Position numbers and translations under genes: made by a program
Origin: an uncultured Jannaschia sp.
GTDB lineage: Bacteria; Pseudomonadota; Alphaproteobacteria; Rhodobacterales; Rhodobacteraceae
Assembly (NCBI RefSeq): GCF_947494055.1
Contig: NZ_CANLTR010000014.1
Span: 1 to 64,000 of the forward strand
Direction of reading: 5' to 3'
Length of the DNA: 64,000 nucleotides
Shown here: positions 16,829-26,257 of the stretch, in pieces
Position numbering within the stretch: the stretch's first letter is position 1
Layout: each line of letters opens with the position of its first letter
The notes under the pieces: generated by a model
The model's database searches: none
Told to the model about the DNA's origin: nothing
What the model saw: only the letters and a program-made list of their open reading frames with translations

Positions 16829-17610
16829 GGTGATCCTCCCTCTCCAGACAACCTGACCATGACCAAGCGTCACTGCTGCGGCAAGGACGTGTTGCCGGAC
16901 GACGGAAAATCGCGTGAAGGGGTGCTCGTTACGCTATCGACGGTCAGATTGAGCTACTCCTTTCCCCAATGGCTTCAGGCTACGACTTTGATTCCGGGCC
17001 TTCCGAGGGCCAAGCATCGGTTCATGATGGCGATGCGGATCAGGATCTCGGCGGTCTGACGGTTGGGATCACGTGACATGATCCGCTCTCCGAACAGTTC
17101 GAGACGCTCCGCCCGCTGGCCGGCATGGCATCGCAAAGTAATGTCCCGAAAGGCCGCGCTTCGATGCGGCTTCGGATGTGACAGCCAGCCCATTTCTTTC
17201 AGGGCGACGGGCCCAGACATCGCGTTGCGCGAAGGATCTTGTTTCGTGAGAGTGCGGCGAACCTGGGAGTTCTGTGTCTTTCGTCCACGAGATGCTGCGC
17301 TAGGTGGGCGGCCGTCCCGTGAAGGCTGTGCTGATCCAATCCACCGCAAAAGACGGACGGCGCCGCCCTGCTGTCCGTCCGTCGGCCGCCAAATTTAGGC
17401 ATCGTCAATTTTAGCCTGAAGCAGGAGCGCATCGGGGAAACGCCCTGCGACCCGCAACCGGCGGGCCTTGCCCAAGGGGCGGAGTCCTTCGAGCCTCATG
17501 TGTTCGAGCGGCTCAACCCAAGGAACAAGTCGCCGTCCAGTCTCAAGGACCGGCGAGGAAGATAGACGCTTTTTTCATACCAGCTCAGCAGATACGCATG
17601 GGAGCATCCT
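16829..17610. other. Intergenic stretch with transposase remnant
   Basis: Apart from the IS5-type remnant listed separately, no gene is seen. The right end holds the promoter region of the ArsR-type regulator. Confidence 0.5.
16975..17295 (-). pseudogene. Remnant of an IS5-type transposase (C-terminal part)
   Basis: A reverse-strand frame ends in LFGERIMSRDPNRQTAEILI and then RIAIMNRCLALGRPGIKVVA. This closely resembles the C-terminal region of IS5-family DDE transposases of the type LGQRLMARDFDRQVAE...RVAVLNRYTALGIPVTE (recalled pattern). About 100 residues align loosely. The N-terminal two thirds, with the first catalytic Asp residues, are absent. No terminal inverted repeats were identified, so this is a decayed scar rather than a mobile element. 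Confidence 0.6.
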
Positions 17611-18552
17611 GTGCTGGAGAAAGTTGTCCCGATGACCAACAAACTGCTCGTCGTCGATCCGATCGATCAGTTCGAAGTGCTCAAGGGTCTTGCCAGCGAG
17701 GTCCGTATCGCGATCCTCAAGCTTCTGGCGAAATCCGGTCCAATGAACGTCAACCAGGTTGCGGCCGAACTCTCGGTTCCCCAGTCCACGATCTCTGCAA
17801 ACATGCAGGTTCTCGAGAACGTTGGCCTCGTCGTCACGGATATTCAGAGAGCGCGGAAGGGCAACCAGAAGGTCTGCAAGGCGATCTTCACCGAGATCCT
17901 CGTGGCTTTCGGTGACCATCGGCCAGAGGTTGGCGACGACGAAATCGAGGTTTCCATGCCCCTCGGCCTATACTCTCATGTCGAGGTGACCGCCCCCTGC
18001 GGGCTGTGCTCTACCGAAGGCGTCATCGGTCTGCTCGACGTGCCCGACACCTTTCTGGATCCCGATCGCATGCGGGCGGGGCTGCTCTGGTTCACCCGGG
18101 GCTTTGTCGAATACCAGTTTCCCAACAACGCCAAGCTCCTGAACAAGCCGGTCCAGGCTCTCGAGTTCTGCATGGAGCTGAGTTCGGAAGTGCCGGGGAC
18201 CTCTGCCGACTGGCCGTCCGATATCTCGCTGGCCGTGAACGGGACCTACGTCGCCACCTGGACCTCGCCCGGCGATTTCGGCGACAAGCGGGGCGTCTTC
18301 ACCCCCGGCTGGTGGAAACTGGCCGGCTCGCAATACGGCAAGCTCAAGACCTGGCGGATCAACACCGACGGCACATATGTCGACGGCTTGCGGGTTTCGG
18401 ATGTGACCCTGACCGATCTCGAGGTCGACAGGCACCGGTCGATCCGGATCCGGATCGGCGTGCGAGACGATGCCAAGCACCCCGGAGGTCTGAACATTTT
18501 CGGGCGGGGCTTCGGAAACTACGATCAGGACATCACCATGCGCCTGCGCTGA
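17611..18552 (+). CDS. ArsR-type regulator with a beta-rich ligand domain
   Basis: A 313-residue transcription factor. Residues about 15-100 form a winged helix-turn-helix of ArsR type (LKGLASEVRIAILKLLAKSG and AAELSVPQSTISANMQVLEN). A C-terminal domain of about 190 residues, rich in Trp, Gly and aromatic residues, includes CGLC near residue 130 and a jelly-roll-like tail. ArsR proteins of normal size are about 100 residues, so the C-terminal part is probably the effector sensor. Its position before the arabinofuranosidase and sugar ABC genes suggests it senses an arabinoside; this is inferred. The GTG at 17611 has a GGGAG site six bases upstream; ATG 17632 is an alternative. Confidence 0.8.
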   Translation: MLEKVVPMTNKLLVVDPIDQFEVLKGLASEVRIAILKLLAKSGPMNVNQVAAELSVPQSTISANMQVLENVGLVVTDIQRARKGNQKVCKAIFTEILVAFGDHRPEVGDDEIEVSMPLGLYSHVEVTAPCGLCSTEGVIGLLDVPDTFLDPDRMRAGLLWFTRGFVEYQFPNNAKLLNKPVQALEFCMELSSEVPGTSADWPSDISLAVNGTYVATWTSPGDFGDKRGVFTPGWWKLAGSQYGKLKTWRINTDGTYVDGLRVSDVTLTDLEVDRHRSIRIRIGVRDDAKHPGGLNIFGRGFGNYDQDITMRLR

Positions 18553-18590
18553 CACGCGTAAAAAACCTTGACTGAACTGCTTCCTGCAGC

Positions 18591-18612
18591 AACCGTATCG
18601 AAGATACCGGTA
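18591..18612. promoter_or_regulatory. Putative operator upstream of the arabinofuranosidase gene
   Basis: GTATC-GAA-GATAC inverted repeat. The arms extend to ACC/GGT if one bulged C is allowed, and a palindromic TACCGGTA overlaps the end. A TTGACT -35-like hexamer lies at 18568-18573. The 8-mer ACCGTATC recurs at 20161-20168 before the binding-protein gene, which would fit control of both transcripts by the adjacent ArsR-type protein. Confidence 0.4.
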
Positions 18613-18649
18613 CAAACCGGAAGATATGGTACGGTAGGGAGGGGATGCC

Positions 18650-20158
18650 ATGAAGGCACGTGTCACCGCGCATGCACGCTATGCGGTCGCGGAAATCGAC
18701 AAGCGGCTTTACGGGTCGTTCCTCGAGCATCTGGGCCGGGCCGTCTACACCGGCATCTACGAGCCCGATCATCCCGACGCCGACGCCAGCGGAATGCGGC
18801 AGGACGTGATCGACCTCGTGCGGGAACTCGACACGCCGATCTGCCGCTATCCGGGCGGCAACTTCGTCTCAGCCTACAACTGGGAGGACGGGATAGGCCC
18901 GAAAGAGGATCGGCCGACGCGGCTCGACCTCGCGTGGAAGTCGCTCGAGAACAACCATGTCGGGATTCACGAATATGCGGATTGGGCCGACAAGGCGGGC
19001 CTAGAGATGATGCTTGCCGTCAATCTCGGCTCGCGTGGGCTCGACGAAGCCCGGAGTTTTGTCGAGTACGTGAACCACCCCGGCGGCAGCTACTGGTCCG
19101 ACCTGCGCCGCAAGAATGGGCGCGCGGACCCCTGGGGCGTGAAGACCTGGTGTCTCGGCAACGAGATGGACGGGCCATGGCAGGTCGGCCACAAGACCGC
19201 CCGCGAATACGGGCAGCTCGCCAACGAGACGGCCAAGGCGCTACGTGCCTTCGACAGCGACCTCGAACTCATCGTCTGCGGCTCCTCCCACTCGGACATG
19301 CCGACCTATCCGCAATGGGAGGCGACGGTGCTGGAGGAGACCTACGACAATATCGACCATATTTCGCTGCACATGTACTTCGAGAACTACGAGAAGAACA
19401 CGGCGAACTTTCTGGCCCTGCCGGAGAAACTGGACCGCTACATCGGCACGGTGAGCGGCGTCATCGACTTCGTGAAGGGCAAGAAGCGGTCGAAGAAGGA
19501 CGTGAAGATTTCCTTCGACGAGTGGAACGTCTGGTATCACACCCGCAAGCAGGACCAGGTCTACCTCGAGGGGAAGGACTGGCAGTACTGGCCGCCGATC
19601 CTCGAGGACGTCTACAATTTCGAGGACGTGCTGCAGGTCGGCTGCATCCTGAACACCTTCATCCGTCGCTCGGACCGGGTGCGCATCGCCTGTATCGCGC
19701 AGCTCGTGAACGTGATCGCGCCAATCATGACGCAGCCCGGCGGACCGGCCTGGCGGCAGACGATCTACTACCCGTTCAAGCTCGCCTCGCACCACGGCCG
19801 CGGCACCGCGCTGCAGCTGGACGTCGATTGCCCGACCTACGACGCGGATATGGCGGCAGGGGTCAGCTATCTCGACATCGCGGGCGTCCACGACAGCGAC
19901 TCGGGCAGCGTGACCTTCTTCGCGATCAACCGGAACGGGACCGAGCCCCTGGAGGTCGAGCTATCGCTCGAGCGGTTCGGCACGCCCAAGAGCGCGAGCC
20001 ACACCCTGATCCGGCATGACGATCTGGAGGCGACGAATACCAGGGAGGCGCCGGATACGGTGGTACCGCAGGAGGGGAGCGGCGCGACGATCGAGGGGAA
20101 CACGCTCAGCCTGACGCTGCCATCCTACAGCTATTCCATGATCCGGGTGAACCTTTGA
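18650..20158 (+). CDS. abfA: GH51 alpha-L-arabinofuranosidase
   Basis: A 502-residue retaining glycoside hydrolase releasing terminal alpha-L-arabinofuranose from arabinan or arabinoxylan oligosaccharides. Clan-A motifs are clear: the N-terminal IDKRLYGSFLEHLGRAVYTG, the CRYPGGNFVS strand, the acid/base Glu172 in LGNEMDGPWQ and the nucleophile Glu291 in SFDEWNVWY. A C-terminal beta-sandwich follows from about residue 390. Length is standard for GH51. There is no signal peptide, so it acts on imported oligosaccharides in the cytoplasm, consistent with the ABC importer genes downstream. The ATG is preceded by AGGGAGGGG. Confidence 0.95.
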   Translation: MKARVTAHARYAVAEIDKRLYGSFLEHLGRAVYTGIYEPDHPDADASGMRQDVIDLVRELDTPICRYPGGNFVSAYNWEDGIGPKEDRPTRLDLAWKSLENNHVGIHEYADWADKAGLEMMLAVNLGSRGLDEARSFVEYVNHPGGSYWSDLRRKNGRADPWGVKTWCLGNEMDGPWQVGHKTAREYGQLANETAKALRAFDSDLELIVCGSSHSDMPTYPQWEATVLEETYDNIDHISLHMYFENYEKNTANFLALPEKLDRYIGTVSGVIDFVKGKKRSKKDVKISFDEWNVWYHTRKQDQVYLEGKDWQYWPPILEDVYNFEDVLQVGCILNTFIRRSDRVRIACIAQLVNVIAPIMTQPGGPAWRQTIYYPFKLASHHGRGTALQLDVDCPTYDADMAAGVSYLDIAGVHDSDSGSVTFFAINRNGTEPLEVELSLERFGTPKSASHTLIRHDDLEATNTREAPDTVVPQEGSGATIEGNTLSLTLPSYSYSMIRVNL

Positions 20159-20266
20159 GGACCGTATCAGAATGCCGGGTATGCAGCGGCGCGTCCGTTG
20201 ATCGGATCCGGAGGTAGTGTAACATCGACCTGCGGCCGGGACCGGTCGCTCTTTGGGAGGAGAAAG

Positions 20267-21526
20267 ATGAAACATCTGATGGGTATGGCCCTCGGGGCCA
20301 CGCTTGCGACGGCTGCCCAGGCGCAGGAAACCGTCGTCTGGTGGGACTTCCTGAGCGGCGGCGACGGCGTGCGGATGAAGACGCTGATCGATGACTTCGA
20401 TGCCGCGCACGAGGGCGAGATCACCATCGACGCGACCACGCTCGAATGGGGTGTCCCCTTCTATACCAAGGTGCAGACCTCGGTCGCGGTCGGCGAAGCC
20501 CCCGACATCATGACCTACCACGCAAGCCGCATTCCGTTGGCCGTGAGCCAGGGCCTGCTTCAGCCGATCACCGATGCCGACTGGGAGCAGATGGGCCTGG
20601 GCCAGGAGAATTTCGCAGAAGCCACCTGGAACGCGGTGACCGTCGATGGTCAGCAGTACGCTGTGCCGCTGGATACGCACCCCATCGTGCTCTACTACAA
20701 CCGCGACCTCCTGAAGGAAGCCGGCCGGCTCAACGACGATGGCACGCCGATGGGCCTCGACAGCCGCGAGGGCTTCGAGGAGACCATGGCCGCGCTCAAG
20801 GATGCGGGCGTCGAGTATCCGCTGGGTTCGGTGACCGCCGACGGCAACTTCATGTACCGCACGATCTACTCGCTCATGGGCCAGCAGGATGGCGAGCTCC
20901 TGACCGACGGCGAGTTCCTGGCCGGCGACAATGCCGACAAGCTGCAAAACGTTCTGACCGTGCTGCAGGAGTGGACCAACAACGAGTGGCAGTCGACCTA
21001 TACCGATTACCCTGCGACCGTCGCGCTCTTCACCTCGGGCGAGGCGGCGATGATGATCAACGGCGTCTGGGAGGTTCCGACGATGAAGGACCTTGCCGAC
21101 GAGGGGAGGCTGTTCGACTGGGGCGCTGTCGAGCTGCCGGTCATCTTCGACCACGCCTCGACCTACGCCGACAGCCACGCCTTCGCGATCCCCGCCAACA
21201 ACGGCGTGGATGAAGGTACGGCCAAGCGCGATGCGGTTCTGGAAGTCATGTCCTGGATCTCGGACAACTCCCTCTTCTGGGCGACCGCGGGCCACATACC
21301 GGCCAATTCCGGCGTGACGGCGTCCGAGGAATATTCCCAGATGGAGCCCAACGCGACCTACTCCTCGTTGACGCAGAACATGATCTTCGACCCCCAGAGC
21401 GAGTTCTCGGGTGTCGCCGGTCCGATGTTCGACGTGATGTCCACCTACTTCGTTCCGACCCTCAACGGAGAGATGGACCCGGCCGAAGCGGTCGAGGAAA
21501 TCCAGTACGAACTCAACGATATGTAA
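20267..21526 (+). CDS. Sugar ABC transporter substrate-binding protein
   Basis: A 419-residue periplasmic solute-binding protein of the family 1 (MalE/UgpB-like) type. A signal peptide covers residues 1-19 (MKHLMGMALGATLATAAQAQ) and cleavage is expected after AQA. The mature part begins ETVVWWDFLSGGDGVRMKTL and contains the typical YAVPLDTHPIVLYYNRDLLK segment. The ATG at 20267 has a GGGAGGAGAAAG site; an upstream in-frame start would bury the signal peptide. With the arabinofuranosidase upstream, arabino-oligosaccharides are the likely ligand. Confidence 0.92.
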   Translation: MKHLMGMALGATLATAAQAQETVVWWDFLSGGDGVRMKTLIDDFDAAHEGEITIDATTLEWGVPFYTKVQTSVAVGEAPDIMTYHASRIPLAVSQGLLQPITDADWEQMGLGQENFAEATWNAVTVDGQQYAVPLDTHPIVLYYNRDLLKEAGRLNDDGTPMGLDSREGFEETMAALKDAGVEYPLGSVTADGNFMYRTIYSLMGQQDGELLTDGEFLAGDNADKLQNVLTVLQEWTNNEWQSTYTDYPATVALFTSGEAAMMINGVWEVPTMKDLADEGRLFDWGAVELPVIFDHASTYADSHAFAIPANNGVDEGTAKRDAVLEVMSWISDNSLFWATAGHIPANSGVTASEEYSQMEPNATYSSLTQNMIFDPQSEFSGVAGPMFDVMSTYFVPTLNGEMDPAEAVEEIQYELNDM

Positions 21527-21599
21527 GACTCCCGGGAGGGGGCGTGCGCAAGGCCCGCCCCCTTCGCTGTGACCACCGGTTCGAATGGGAGGACCAGTC

Positions 21600-22493
21600 G
21601 TGATCCGCAACGCGAGAAAAGACACGCTGATCGCTTATGTGCTGATTGCACCGTTCGTGGCGATCTACGGGCTGATCTTCGTCTACCCGACGATCGACAT
21701 GTTCATCCTGTCTTTTCAGGACGCGCCGCTCATCACCTTCGGGCCGCAGACCGCGGAGTGGACCGGCCTCGACAACTACACCCGGCTGCCAGGCGACCGA
21801 CGCTTCGACACGGCCTTCTGGAACACGGCGTATTTCGTCCTGCTCTCTGTGGTTCCGGGGACGCTTGTGGCGCTCGCCATCTCCCTTGGCATCACGCGGC
21901 TGTCGGGCCGGCTTCAGTCGCTCGTGCTGGCCCTGTTCTTCCTGCCCTACATCCTGCCGGTCTCGGTGGTCTACCGGATCTGGGACTGGACGCTGAACTT
22001 CCAGTTCGGCATTGCCATGCACCTGTTCGATACGCTGGGGATCGACCGCGTCCCGATCTTCAAGACGTCGACCTGGTTCATGCCGGCTGTCGCCTTCGTA
22101 ACGATCTGGTGGACCTGCGGCTTCTCGATCCTGCTGTTTCTCGCGGGCCTCAGGGCGATCCCGGCCGAGATCTACGAGGCGGCAGAGCTCGATAATGCCG
22201 GGCGCTGGACGGTCTTCCGGAAGCTGACATGGCCATTGCTCTGGCCAGTTACGGCGCTGGTGCTGACGATCCAGCTGATCCTTCAGCTCAAGATCTTCGA
22301 CCAGGTCTACCTTTTCTCGATAGGGGGGCGACCGAACGACAACCTCGTGATGGTCTATTACATCTACCAGCGTGCCTTCCAGAACGACGACGGTGGCCGC
22401 GCCGCAGCCATCGCGGTGGTCCTCTTCCTGATGGTCATCGTGGTTTCCGTGCTGAACTTCCAGCTCCTGCGACTTGCGGAGCGCAAGACATGA
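21600..22493 (+). CDS. Sugar ABC transporter permease, MalF/UgpA type
   Basis: A 297-residue inner-membrane permease with six predicted helices. The cytoplasmic EAA loop is visible as EIYEAAELDNAGRWTVFRKL near residue 200. The start is taken as the GTG at 21600 because GGGAGG stands seven bases upstream; the ATG at 21585 overlaps that ribosome-binding site and is less likely. The stop overlaps the next permease start by 4 bases. Confidence 0.93.
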   Translation: MIRNARKDTLIAYVLIAPFVAIYGLIFVYPTIDMFILSFQDAPLITFGPQTAEWTGLDNYTRLPGDRRFDTAFWNTAYFVLLSVVPGTLVALAISLGITRLSGRLQSLVLALFFLPYILPVSVVYRIWDWTLNFQFGIAMHLFDTLGIDRVPIFKTSTWFMPAVAFVTIWWTCGFSILLFLAGLRAIPAEIYEAAELDNAGRWTVFRKLTWPLLWPVTALVLTIQLILQLKIFDQVYLFSIGGRPNDNLVMVYYIYQRAFQNDDGGRAAAIAVVLFLMVIVVSVLNFQLLRLAERKT

Positions 22494-23332
22494 CCCCGGC
22501 CGCGACACGGCGCACCAACATCGCGGGGGCGATCATCACCGTCATCACGGTGATCGCCGCCGTCATCTGGGCCTTTCCGATCTACTGGGGCATCGTCTCG
22601 TCCTTCAAACTCGAGGACGAGGTCGTGCGGCCCTATATCGAGCTCTGGCCCGAACATCCGACCCTGCGCCACTACTGGTTCGCCCTGACCCAGACGCAGA
22701 TCGGCAGCTGGTACATGAATTCGGTGGCCACGGCCCTCGGCGTGACGGTCCTGACCGTCTCCACGTCGCTGCTCGTTGGCTATGCCATCAGCCAGCTCCG
22801 CTTTCCGGGACGGCGCGCGCTTTGGTACCTGATCCTCGCGAGCTTCATGGTTCCCACGCAGGTTCTCATCATCAACCATTTCGTGCTGATCGCGAATATG
22901 GGCCTGCTCAATACCTGGGCCGGGATCATCCTGCCGCAGCTCATCCACCCCGTCGTCATCATTGTCTACAAGCAGTTCTTCGATCAGGTCCCGAAGGAGT
23001 TTCGCGAGGCGGCCGTGATGGACAACGCCTCGGAGCTCGGGATCCTGACCAAGATCTACATCCCGATGAACTGGGGCGTGACCACGGCACTGTCCATCGT
23101 CACCTTCATCTGGGCCTGGAACGCCTTCCTGTGGCCATTCCTGGCGGTCACGCGCACCGAGATGATGACCATCACCGTCGGCATCACCCAGGTGAGTGAC
23201 GCCTTCGGGGTCTACTACGCACGACAGCTGGCCTCGGCCGTGCTCGCCGGCTTCCCTGTCGCGCTCGCATACCTGCTGTTCCAGCGGCGGGTCACGCAGG
23301 CCATCACGCTCAGTGCAGGGATCAAGGGGTAG
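22490..23332 (+). CDS. Sugar ABC transporter permease, MalG/UgpE type
   Basis: A 280-residue inner-membrane permease, partner of the preceding one. It has six predicted helices, an N-terminal anchor (AGAIITVITVIAAVIWAFPI) and the EAA loop QVPKEFREAAVMDNASELGI near residue 185. The ATG overlaps the upstream stop (ATGA). Confidence 0.93.
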   Translation: MTPAATRRTNIAGAIITVITVIAAVIWAFPIYWGIVSSFKLEDEVVRPYIELWPEHPTLRHYWFALTQTQIGSWYMNSVATALGVTVLTVSTSLLVGYAISQLRFPGRRALWYLILASFMVPTQVLIINHFVLIANMGLLNTWAGIILPQLIHPVVIIVYKQFFDQVPKEFREAAVMDNASELGILTKIYIPMNWGVTTALSIVTFIWAWNAFLWPFLAVTRTEMMTITVGITQVSDAFGVYYARQLASAVLAGFPVALAYLLFQRRVTQAITLSAGIKG

Positions 23333-23335
23333 GGA

Positions 23336-24409
23336 ATGGCGGATATCGCGCTGCAGAACGTCTCGAAGAGCTTCGGCGCCGTCGAGGTGATCAAGGACAT
23401 CAGCTTCCAGGTCAAACAGGGAGAATTCGTCGTCTTCCTCGGGCCTTCGGGTTCGGGAAAGTCGACCCTCCTGCGCATGATCGCGGGGCTCGAATCCATC
23501 GACCGCGGCAAGCTCCTGATCGGCGGCAGGGAGTGCCAGGCCCTCGCTCCAGGTCAGCGGGACGTGGCAATGGTGTTCCAGAACTACGCGCTCTATCCCC
23601 ACATGACCGTGCGCGACAACATGGCTTTCGGCCTCCGCAACATCGGCATGAAGGAGAAGGACATCGCCGCGCGGGTCGCGGATGCCGCGCGCATTCTCGA
23701 GATGGATGCGCTTCTCGACCGCCGACCGAGCCAGCTGTCGGGCGGGCAGCGCCAGCGGGTGGCGATCGGCCGGGCCATCGTCAAGGAGCCGGCGGCGTTC
23801 CTGTTCGACGAACCGCTGTCGAACCTCGACGCGGCGCTCCGGGTGCGGACACGGGTGGAGCTGGCACAGTTGCACCAGCGCATCGCGGCCACGATGATCT
23901 ACGTCACCCACGACCAGACCGAGGCCATGACGCTCGCCGACCGGATCGTCATCCTCAACGACTGCCGGATCGAGCAGATCGGGACGCCGCTGGAGGTCTA
24001 CACATACCCGGCCTCCCGCTTCGTCGCCGGCTTCGTCGGAAGTCCGGGGATGAACTTCCTGGACGCCGAAATATCGACCTCCGGCAAGGAGGCGGTGGCC
24101 ACCCTCGGCGACGGGTCCCGGATGGCAATGACCATCTCGGTTCCCGATGGCGGAGCTTATGAACTGGGGATACGGCCGGAAGCGGTCCAGGTCACGACGG
24201 GTCGGGGCGACACGACGGGCGAGGCGACCGTGGTGGAGAATCTCGGGGACCGGACTCTGGTCCACACGCGCCTAAACGACGGCACTTCGGTCATCGCTCT
24301 GGACGGCGGACGCTCGCAGATCGCGCCGGGCGACACCGTGACCCTGCGCTTCGACACGAGCCAGTTGCACCTCTTCGATTCTGCCGGGCGCGCCTATCAC
24401 GCCGATTGA
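23336..24409 (+). CDS. Sugar ABC transporter ATP-binding protein, MalK/UgpC type
   Basis: A 357-residue ATPase that energises the importer. Motifs in order: Walker [10 protein letters not shown] (residues 38-46), Q-loop [13 protein letters not shown], signature LSGGQRQR (about 134-141), Walker [13 protein letters not shown] and switch His [12 protein letters not shown]-terminal OB/TOBE regulatory domain runs from about residue 235. It begins 3 bases after the permease stop. Its stop codon lies inside a hairpin. Confidence 0.95.
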   Translation: MADIALQNVSKSFGAVEVIKDISFQVKQGEFVVFLGPSGSGKSTLLRMIAGLESIDRGKLLIGGRECQALAPGQRDVAMVFQNYALYPHMTVRDNMAFGLRNIGMKEKDIAARVADAARILEMDALLDRRPSQLSGGQRQRVAIGRAIVKEPAAFLFDEPLSNLDAALRVRTRVELAQLHQRIAATMIYVTHDQTEAMTLADRIVILNDCRIEQIGTPLEVYTYPASRFVAGFVGSPGMNFLDAEISTSGKEAVATLGDGSRMAMTISVPDGGAYELGIRPEAVQVTTGRGDTTGEATVVENLGDRTLVHTRLNDGTSVIALDGGRSQIAPGDTVTLRFDTSQLHLFDSAGRAYHAD

Positions 24410-24429
24410 CAAGGCCCCGCCTCTGTCAA
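24406..24429 (+). terminator. Hairpin at the end of the arabinoside operon
   Basis: TTGACA and TGTCAA arms (6 bp perfect, extendable by A-G-G/C-C-T with one bulge) around a C-rich loop. The stop codon of the ATPase gene lies within the left arm. No T-run follows, so termination strength is uncertain. Confidence 0.4.
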
Positions 24430-25089
24430 GCTCCACGAGGTGACGCTGGAGGAGCCGACTCTTGCCCCACAAGGCTCACCGGTCGTCTCGCCACGACAAC
24501 GGACCCGCCATCGAACTCGCGGAGTGCACGTGACAGGAACAGGCCGACCTTCGTCATCAGCGGTCCTGGTTCTCGGCCTCCCGCCCCAGAGCCACGATGC
24601 GAGGCCAACGCGCCTGCCGTGAGCTCGCCCAATCTGCCCACCGGAGCCCACTCATCGACGGGCAGCGCGAGCCGCGCCTGACCTCACCTCGGCTCCCAGT
24701 AAATCTGCTTAACGCGTACATGTCGCACGTGCGCGAGTGAGCTCGCCCCGAGACGACAGCGCTGATCGTGGGATATGCCCCTCGATCGACGAGCTCGCGG
24801 GCATAAGCGAACGCCGCGTCCGTAAAGCTGACCGATTGCTTCTGGACACCCATCACGATCTCCAAACGAGCACGTCAGTCGTCTGTTGGACGACTACGTG
24901 TACGCTGTATCGTCTGGTCGAGGGCAACGTCGCCTCCGACATTCACCCTCTCGCGCTGCATCAACCAAGCCAAGATGTCTCCAGTCCGATTACGATGGCC
25001 GACAAGCAGGCTGACCTGCTGACCCAGACGGCACGGCCTCCCTCAAGGCGCCCTGCCCTCCCGACCCCTCCTGACCGGTTCGCCCCGCC
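24430..25089. other. Intergenic stretch with antitoxin fragment
   Basis: No intact gene is supported. Only the ParD-like fragment listed separately is recognisable. The remaining open frames are short and have no family features. Confidence 0.45.
24746..24853 (-). pseudogene. Truncated ParD/CopG-like antitoxin fragment
   Basis: MGVQKQSVSFTDAAFAYARE, then LVDRGAYPTISAVVSG, matches the N-terminal ribbon-helix-helix of ParD-type antitoxins (KxSVS...FxxxLVxxGxYxSxSAVV). After SAVVSG the expected continuation ELTRAR appears only in the next frame and runs quickly into a stop. The toxin-binding tail and any adjacent ParE-like toxin are missing. It is most likely a broken remnant of a toxin-antitoxin pair. 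Confidence 0.5.
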
Positions 25090-26181
25090 TCAGCCCTCGA
25101 TTTCCCGCGCCGTAATCGTGTAGGCGAAGTCCGAAGGCTCGAGCGGATCAAGACGGCGGCCGGCGACCTCCGCCTGCGGATACATCAGGAACGGCACCGG
25201 GCCGTTCTCCGAACCCGGCAGGACCACGTCGTGCGCGAAGTTGTAGGGCAGCCAGTTCCCCTCCCACGCGCCGAACAGCGCGGCTCGGACATCCACCACC
25301 TTGGGGTCGTCGAGCGCGAGGTTCTTCGGCGGTTCCTCCAGCATGACCTTACGAACGTCGGCGGGATCGGCGGCGACCCAGCCGTGCTCCTCGAGCCAGA
25401 CATCGGCGCGGCAATGCTGCGCCTTGGTCACGTCCTCCGATCCGGCGCCCAGGCTCTTGTAGCCGAAGGCCGACGGCGCCACGCGGAGCCCGTAGACATC
25501 GCGTGCCGGCAGACCCGCCGCGCGCGCCAGCCCGACGAAGAGCGCGTTCAGGTCGGCGCACTTGCCCGTCAGATCGCCCACCTGCAGCATCGAGCCCACG
25601 TCGCCCAGTCCGCAGCCCCGCGTCTCGGGGTTGCGCGCCGTTTCCTCCACGATCCAATCGTAGATGGCCCGGGCACGGGCCTCGTCGCCCTCGATCCCGG
25701 CCGTGATCCGGTCGGAGGTCTCACGCACGATACCGTCCGTGGGGATCAGCGAGGTCGGAGCCGTCCAATGCGCCCGCGCCTCCGGCGCAAGGGAGGCATG
25801 CGTCTCCGCCGCCGCGAAATCCGTCGCCCGGTCGCGGACGGAGGCTTCGGAGACGATGTCGATCACCGCCCGGTCGTTCCCTTCCCAGACCGCGTGGACG
25901 AAACGCGCATCGTTGTCGTCGCTCAGCAGGCGAGCCTCGGCGGCGTTCGTCGTCCAGCGCGATTGCCCGGGCTTGGCCCAGTCGGGCGCGAAGACCGCGG
26001 GCACCGGCACCCATGCCTGCGCGGGGGCGCCGCCGGTATCTATGGCGATGCGGGTGGTGATCTCGAACCGGCGCCACGGACCGGGCGTGGGCGCGTAGCT
26101 CGCGGCCGCGCGGCGCGGCAGAAGCGGGAGGGCGGCCGCCGCCGAGGCGGTGGCGAGCAGGGTCCTGCGGGTGAGGGACAT
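25090..26181 (-). CDS. Tat-exported transglutaminase-like protein
   Basis: A 363-residue protein with a twin-arginine signal (SLTRRTLLATASAAAALPLL) and a transglutaminase-like cysteine-protease fold. The probable triad is Cys208 in TGKCADLNALFVGLAR, His256 in AQHCRADVWLEE and Asp272 in AADPAD. The N-terminal 150 residues form a beta-rich domain of the kind that precedes such cores. The ATG at 26181 has an AGGAG site. It lies 77 bases after the molybdenum-hydroxylase operon on the same strand and could share its transcript; like that enzyme it should be periplasmic. Substrate unknown. Confidence 0.8.
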   Translation of the reverse strand: MSLTRRTLLATASAAAALPLLPRRAAASYAPTPGPWRRFEITTRIAIDTGGAPAQAWVPVPAVFAPDWAKPGQSRWTTNAAEARLLSDDNDARFVHAVWEGNDRAVIDIVSEASVRDRATDFAAAETHASLAPEARAHWTAPTSLIPTDGIVRETSDRITAGIEGDEARARAIYDWIVEETARNPETRGCGLGDVGSMLQVGDLTGKCADLNALFVGLARAAGLPARDVYGLRVAPSAFGYKSLGAGSEDVTKAQHCRADVWLEEHGWVAADPADVRKVMLEEPPKNLALDDPKVVDVRAALFGAWEGNWLPYNFAHDVVLPGSENGPVPFLMYPQAEVAGRRLDPLEPSDFAYTITAREIEG

Positions 26182-26257
26182 TCGGGGGCTCCTGACGGAC
26201 AAGACGATGCGGCGGCCGTAAGGTGCATCCGGCCGCCGCGCAAGGCTCGGGGGTGCT

